Below are positions 61,450-64,000 of a DNA stretch of 64,000 bases, one piece after another. Where the stretch lies: contig CM043948.1 in assembly GCA_014529385.2 (NCBI GenBank), forward strand, positions 75,600,791 through 75,664,790, in the 5' to 3' direction. The notes under the pieces are model-generated. The model saw nothing but the letters and a program-made list of their open reading frames with translations. It did not search any database and was not told the DNA's origin. How positions within the stretch are numbered: position 1 is the first letter of the stretch; the number at the start of each line of letters is the position of its first letter. The position numbers and the translations under genes are program-made. This DNA is from Adiantum capillus-veneris. Taxonomy: Eukaryota > Streptophyta > Polypodiopsida > Polypodiales > Pteridaceae.

Positions 61450-61712
61450 AAAGTACGATATGTTCAAAAGGATTCAATTGTCTAACTGTCATTGCCCATC
61501 ATGGTATTAGTATCATGTGCCTATTGTTGAAGACACATATCTTTATAAGACCTTCGGATTTTGATACCCCACATTCTATTTTTATAATTCATTGCATTTT
61601 GGACAAGCCAACCAAAATCATCATAGTAAATAGCATATAGAAGGGGGGCTACGTGACAACCTTGTCCAATTGATCTTCTCAAAGAAATAGCATCAGTAAG
61701 ATCTCCATTCAT
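61450..61712 (-). pseudogene. LINE RT palm fragment
   Basis: It has I-G-Q-G-C-H-V-A-P-L-L-Y-A-I, where R-Q-G-C-P is usual, then F-G-W-L-V and C-L-Q-Q, a stop and A-H-D-T, a decayed F-A-D-D-T. The active-site Asp is lost. Confidence 0.7.
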
Positions 61713-61950
61713 AGATCCTGAGCTGATCCTTTAATTCTAGAAGGTGAGGACTGTTAGGGTAAACTTGACTCTCCAATTCAACAATATGATTGGAAATCAT
61801 CATTCTTCTATGTGCCATGATCTCCCTAGCGTTCTTCTTGTAATCAATCATCAGCCTTTGAGTTTATTTCATAGCATGATCCCCCGAGGGGTCCACCTTT
61901 CAAAAATACCTATAGCACATGCATTCAAGAGGTATTTATAAAATCCCTCT

Positions 61951-61970
61951 ACACACACACACACACACAC
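61951..61970. repeat. (CA)n microsatellite
   Basis: About 10 CA units. Confidence 0.9.
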
Positions 61971-62399
61971 TTCACCATGAATTAAAAGACCCCTCTTCCT
62001 TCATAAACATGTAACTTTTTTTCATTTTCCATTTTTAAACCCCACTTGCACATGTAATTCTGTAACTCTTTGGAATATGAAAAACCTCTCTGGGTGAGCT
62101 CACATGCTACACTTATATATTTTGAGGTGGACCCCCGGGTATGATCTCATGCTTTAAAAGTTGAAGGATACATCTCAAAAGCTCTATCAAACTTGTCTCT
62201 TTCACATTCTGCTTGACAGTATTAATAGGAAACATGGACTGATCTAGGTGAGACCAATCGGCCTTATACATGATTTCCTCTTTATGCATCTCAAATATGA
62301 AAGGAACATGATCAAAGACCATCAAGGAATTATCTTTACTGCAACTTACCTTCTAGTATTCTTATGTCTACTAGTTTGTGAGATTATATGAGCTTTTCC

Positions 62400-62821
62400 T
62401 ATTTGACTTTCTTTGCATCACCAATTACTTGACCTAGGTTATTCCATCTATCATCTAGTACCTCAACCATATTGAAGTCACATGCAATCATAATAGGGTT
62501 AAGGGGGTTGTATATTTCCTCCCACATGGCAGATCTTCAGTTAATGAGTTAGAGGCATATGTAGAAACCACAGTAAAGTTGAAGGGGTTACTTGGGGAGA
62601 TAGCTATCCAACTTCCCTTGCCAAACCTTATAGACATGAGAGAAAAAGTTAATGTGCTTTTTAGTACTCGCAAGTGCTACCCCACCTCTTTCATGGGCAA
62701 GGTCTGTAAGATACCATTTGAAGCCAAATCTGATTCTTTGGACATTTGAGAGAAGAGTCTGTCTAGAGGTCTTGAGTTCGTGCAAACAAATTATCTTAGG
62801 CTTGAGGTTGGGGCCTCTAAG
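62400..62821 (-). pseudogene. LINE endonuclease fragment
   Basis: The minus-strand reading has I-I-C-L-H-E-L-K-T (E in the Q-E-T/L position), H-E-R-G-G-V-A, then after stops I-A-C-D-F-N-M, D-D-R-W-N-N and K-V-K. This is the AP-endonuclease N-terminal half of ORF2. Confidence 0.7.
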
Positions 62822-64000
62822 CTAGTTTTTGATGACATGAGTTCTAGCAAGGTTTGTCAGTCCTTTGTGAGGGTAAAGCCCTTTATAGGGGTCACTCCAA
62901 TTTGTACTATGTGTAGCGGGTTTAGCCATTGGCATTGAGAGCCTTGTAGGATCCTTGGAGGATTCATTTTTCCTTTTAGAAGACATTGTTGGTGGGAGGG
63001 GTAGTATTTCCTCCTCTGTGTGTGTCATAATGATGTCAATTAACTGCTCATAAGCTGATGGTATCTGAGTTTCATCTTGCTCTCCACTTGTGCAACAAAA
63101 GTGTAGTCATCCCTTTCCTTAACTTATGCACTCCCCTTCTATGCCAGATGATGAAGTAGCACACATTCGTGTGGTTTTCTCCATAGGGCTAGTAGGTGGA
63201 TTATCAAACATTGTATCCTTATTGATGCCAAGCTCTTGATCTTATTTACCAAGTTCCTTCCCTTGGTCTTTAGGGGAGGGTTCAACTAATAAATCAATGG
63301 ATTGAAGTTATTCCTATACCACCTTGAACATGAGGATTTGAGATTTCTGGGGTTTCTTACTACATTTCTTTTTGGGATTAGTTGGAAGTCATTTGGTTTG
63401 GCTTGAGGAGCTTCACCATGAGCAGATTGTGCTTTGAGGTTAGGACAATCCTTGATATAACATCCCCGTTTCATACAGTAAGAGCATGCATTTGGGAGAT
63501 TTTATAAACAAATGCTTGCAAATGAAGAGTTTTGACCAGTAGAATCCCTTATAGGATTAGAACCCTTTAATTAAGCACTGAGGTCTATTTCAATAAGCAA
63601 CTATGGGTCCCACTTATTCCTCCCTTGTTTCTCTATCCCAAAACTTTGCCAATGCATGATCTTATATTCTTAAGTTAGGGATAGAGTTCTATGGGTAGGT
63701 TAGGTATGTCAACCCAAACAAGGGCTTTACTAGGCTTAGGGCCACTAGGATTAAAGCCAATAAACGCGTTGACTACAAAGAGGGATGTATTTCTAATTAA
63801 CCATTGGCCTTGACTAACTATATGCAAAGAAAAATTAGGATCATCACAAAAAAAGGTGATAATTATTTAGCAGATATTGCACACGAGAAAATTTAATGTT
63901 CCTAGTTTTCTATGTTTGAGTGATCTATGGTGTCAAAGATTCCATTGAGGGTCTCACTCCATGACACAATCTAACTACTATGTCTTGCAGTTGGAGATGC
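62822..64000 (-). pseudogene. LINE ORF1 (CCHC type), partial
   Basis: The reading around 63700-63830 has F-V-V-N-A-F-I-G-F and A-L-V-W-V-D-I-P-N-L-P, like the DUF4283 region of plant L1 ORF1. A knuckle C-S-Y-C-M-K-R-G-C-Y-I-K-D-C-P at about 63440-63495 has Cys in the His position. A Ser/Lys-rich C-terminal part runs to 62822. The N-terminus lies beyond the window. Confidence 0.65.

Larger units (their letters stand above)
60400..64000 (-). mobile_element. L1-type LINE remnant, minus strand, running off the window
   Basis: On the minus strand, in order: ORF1 (64000-62822), endonuclease (62820-62400), RT palm (61712-61450) and RT end (61090-60700), with deletions between. Stops and frameshifts are common. 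It seems related to the plus-strand copy at 57.1-58.6 kb. Its 5' end is outside the window. Confidence 0.75.

Overview
The window reads as repeat-dense nuclear DNA of a land plant. Almost every recognisable protein is from a retrotransposon: Ty1/copia elements primed by initiator tRNA-Met, Ty3/gypsy elements, and LINEs of two kinds, one of them with the CCHC-type ORF1 usual in plants. They are nested in each other and separated by AT-rich DNA and long (CT)n/(CA)n microsatellites. I found no ordinary host gene, no rRNA or tRNA gene and no CRISPR array. The style of the Ty3 pol and of one LINE made me think of a non-flowering plant such as a fern, lycophyte or gymnosperm, but this is an impression that I could not test.

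Layout. 1-1.6 kb: low-complexity DNA. 1.64-5.38 kb: decayed Copia-A (+), most of its integrase deleted, with a candidate 3' LTR. 5.4-12.5 kb: decayed Ty3 element Gypsy-A (+). 12.5-17.8 kb: gene-poor AT-rich DNA with palindromes, a dispersed repeat and one TATA-like core promoter. 18.4-28.9 kb: Ty3 element Gypsy-B (-), related to Gypsy-A along its whole length, with a tRNA-Asp-like primer site. 29.5-35.2 kb: Copia-B, complete, with 218-bp LTRs and target duplication GTCTC. 35.3-37.5 kb: a decaying ORF of unknown family (-), with palindromes at its 5' end. 38.3-48.7 kb: a LINE 3' end split by Copia-C (192-bp LTRs, target duplication CCTTT), itself split by Copia-D (-). 50.25-50.6 kb: LINE 3' end (-). 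50.7-55.3 kb: a LINE with two intact ORFs, the only undamaged coding unit here. 55.7-64 kb: remnants of a copia element and of two L1-type LINEs, one on each strand, with local tandem duplications.

How the genes work together. Each element encoded its own cycle: Gag packages RNA, protease cleaves the polyprotein, RT/RNase H copies RNA into DNA, and integrase (LTR elements) or endonuclease (LINEs) inserts it. Nearly all copies carry stops, frameshifts or deletions. The most unusual feature is shared by both Ty3 elements: besides the usual protease before RT, each has a second retropepsin-like segment (D-T-G-A) after integrase, followed by a tail with repeated W-[IV]-P-K-like motifs. Other notable signals are an 18-bp palindrome family at two loci, leader motifs placed alike before gag in two different copia families, and a LINE lying between two compound (CT)n(CA)n microsatellites with ORF1 and ORF2 in one frame across a single UAG.
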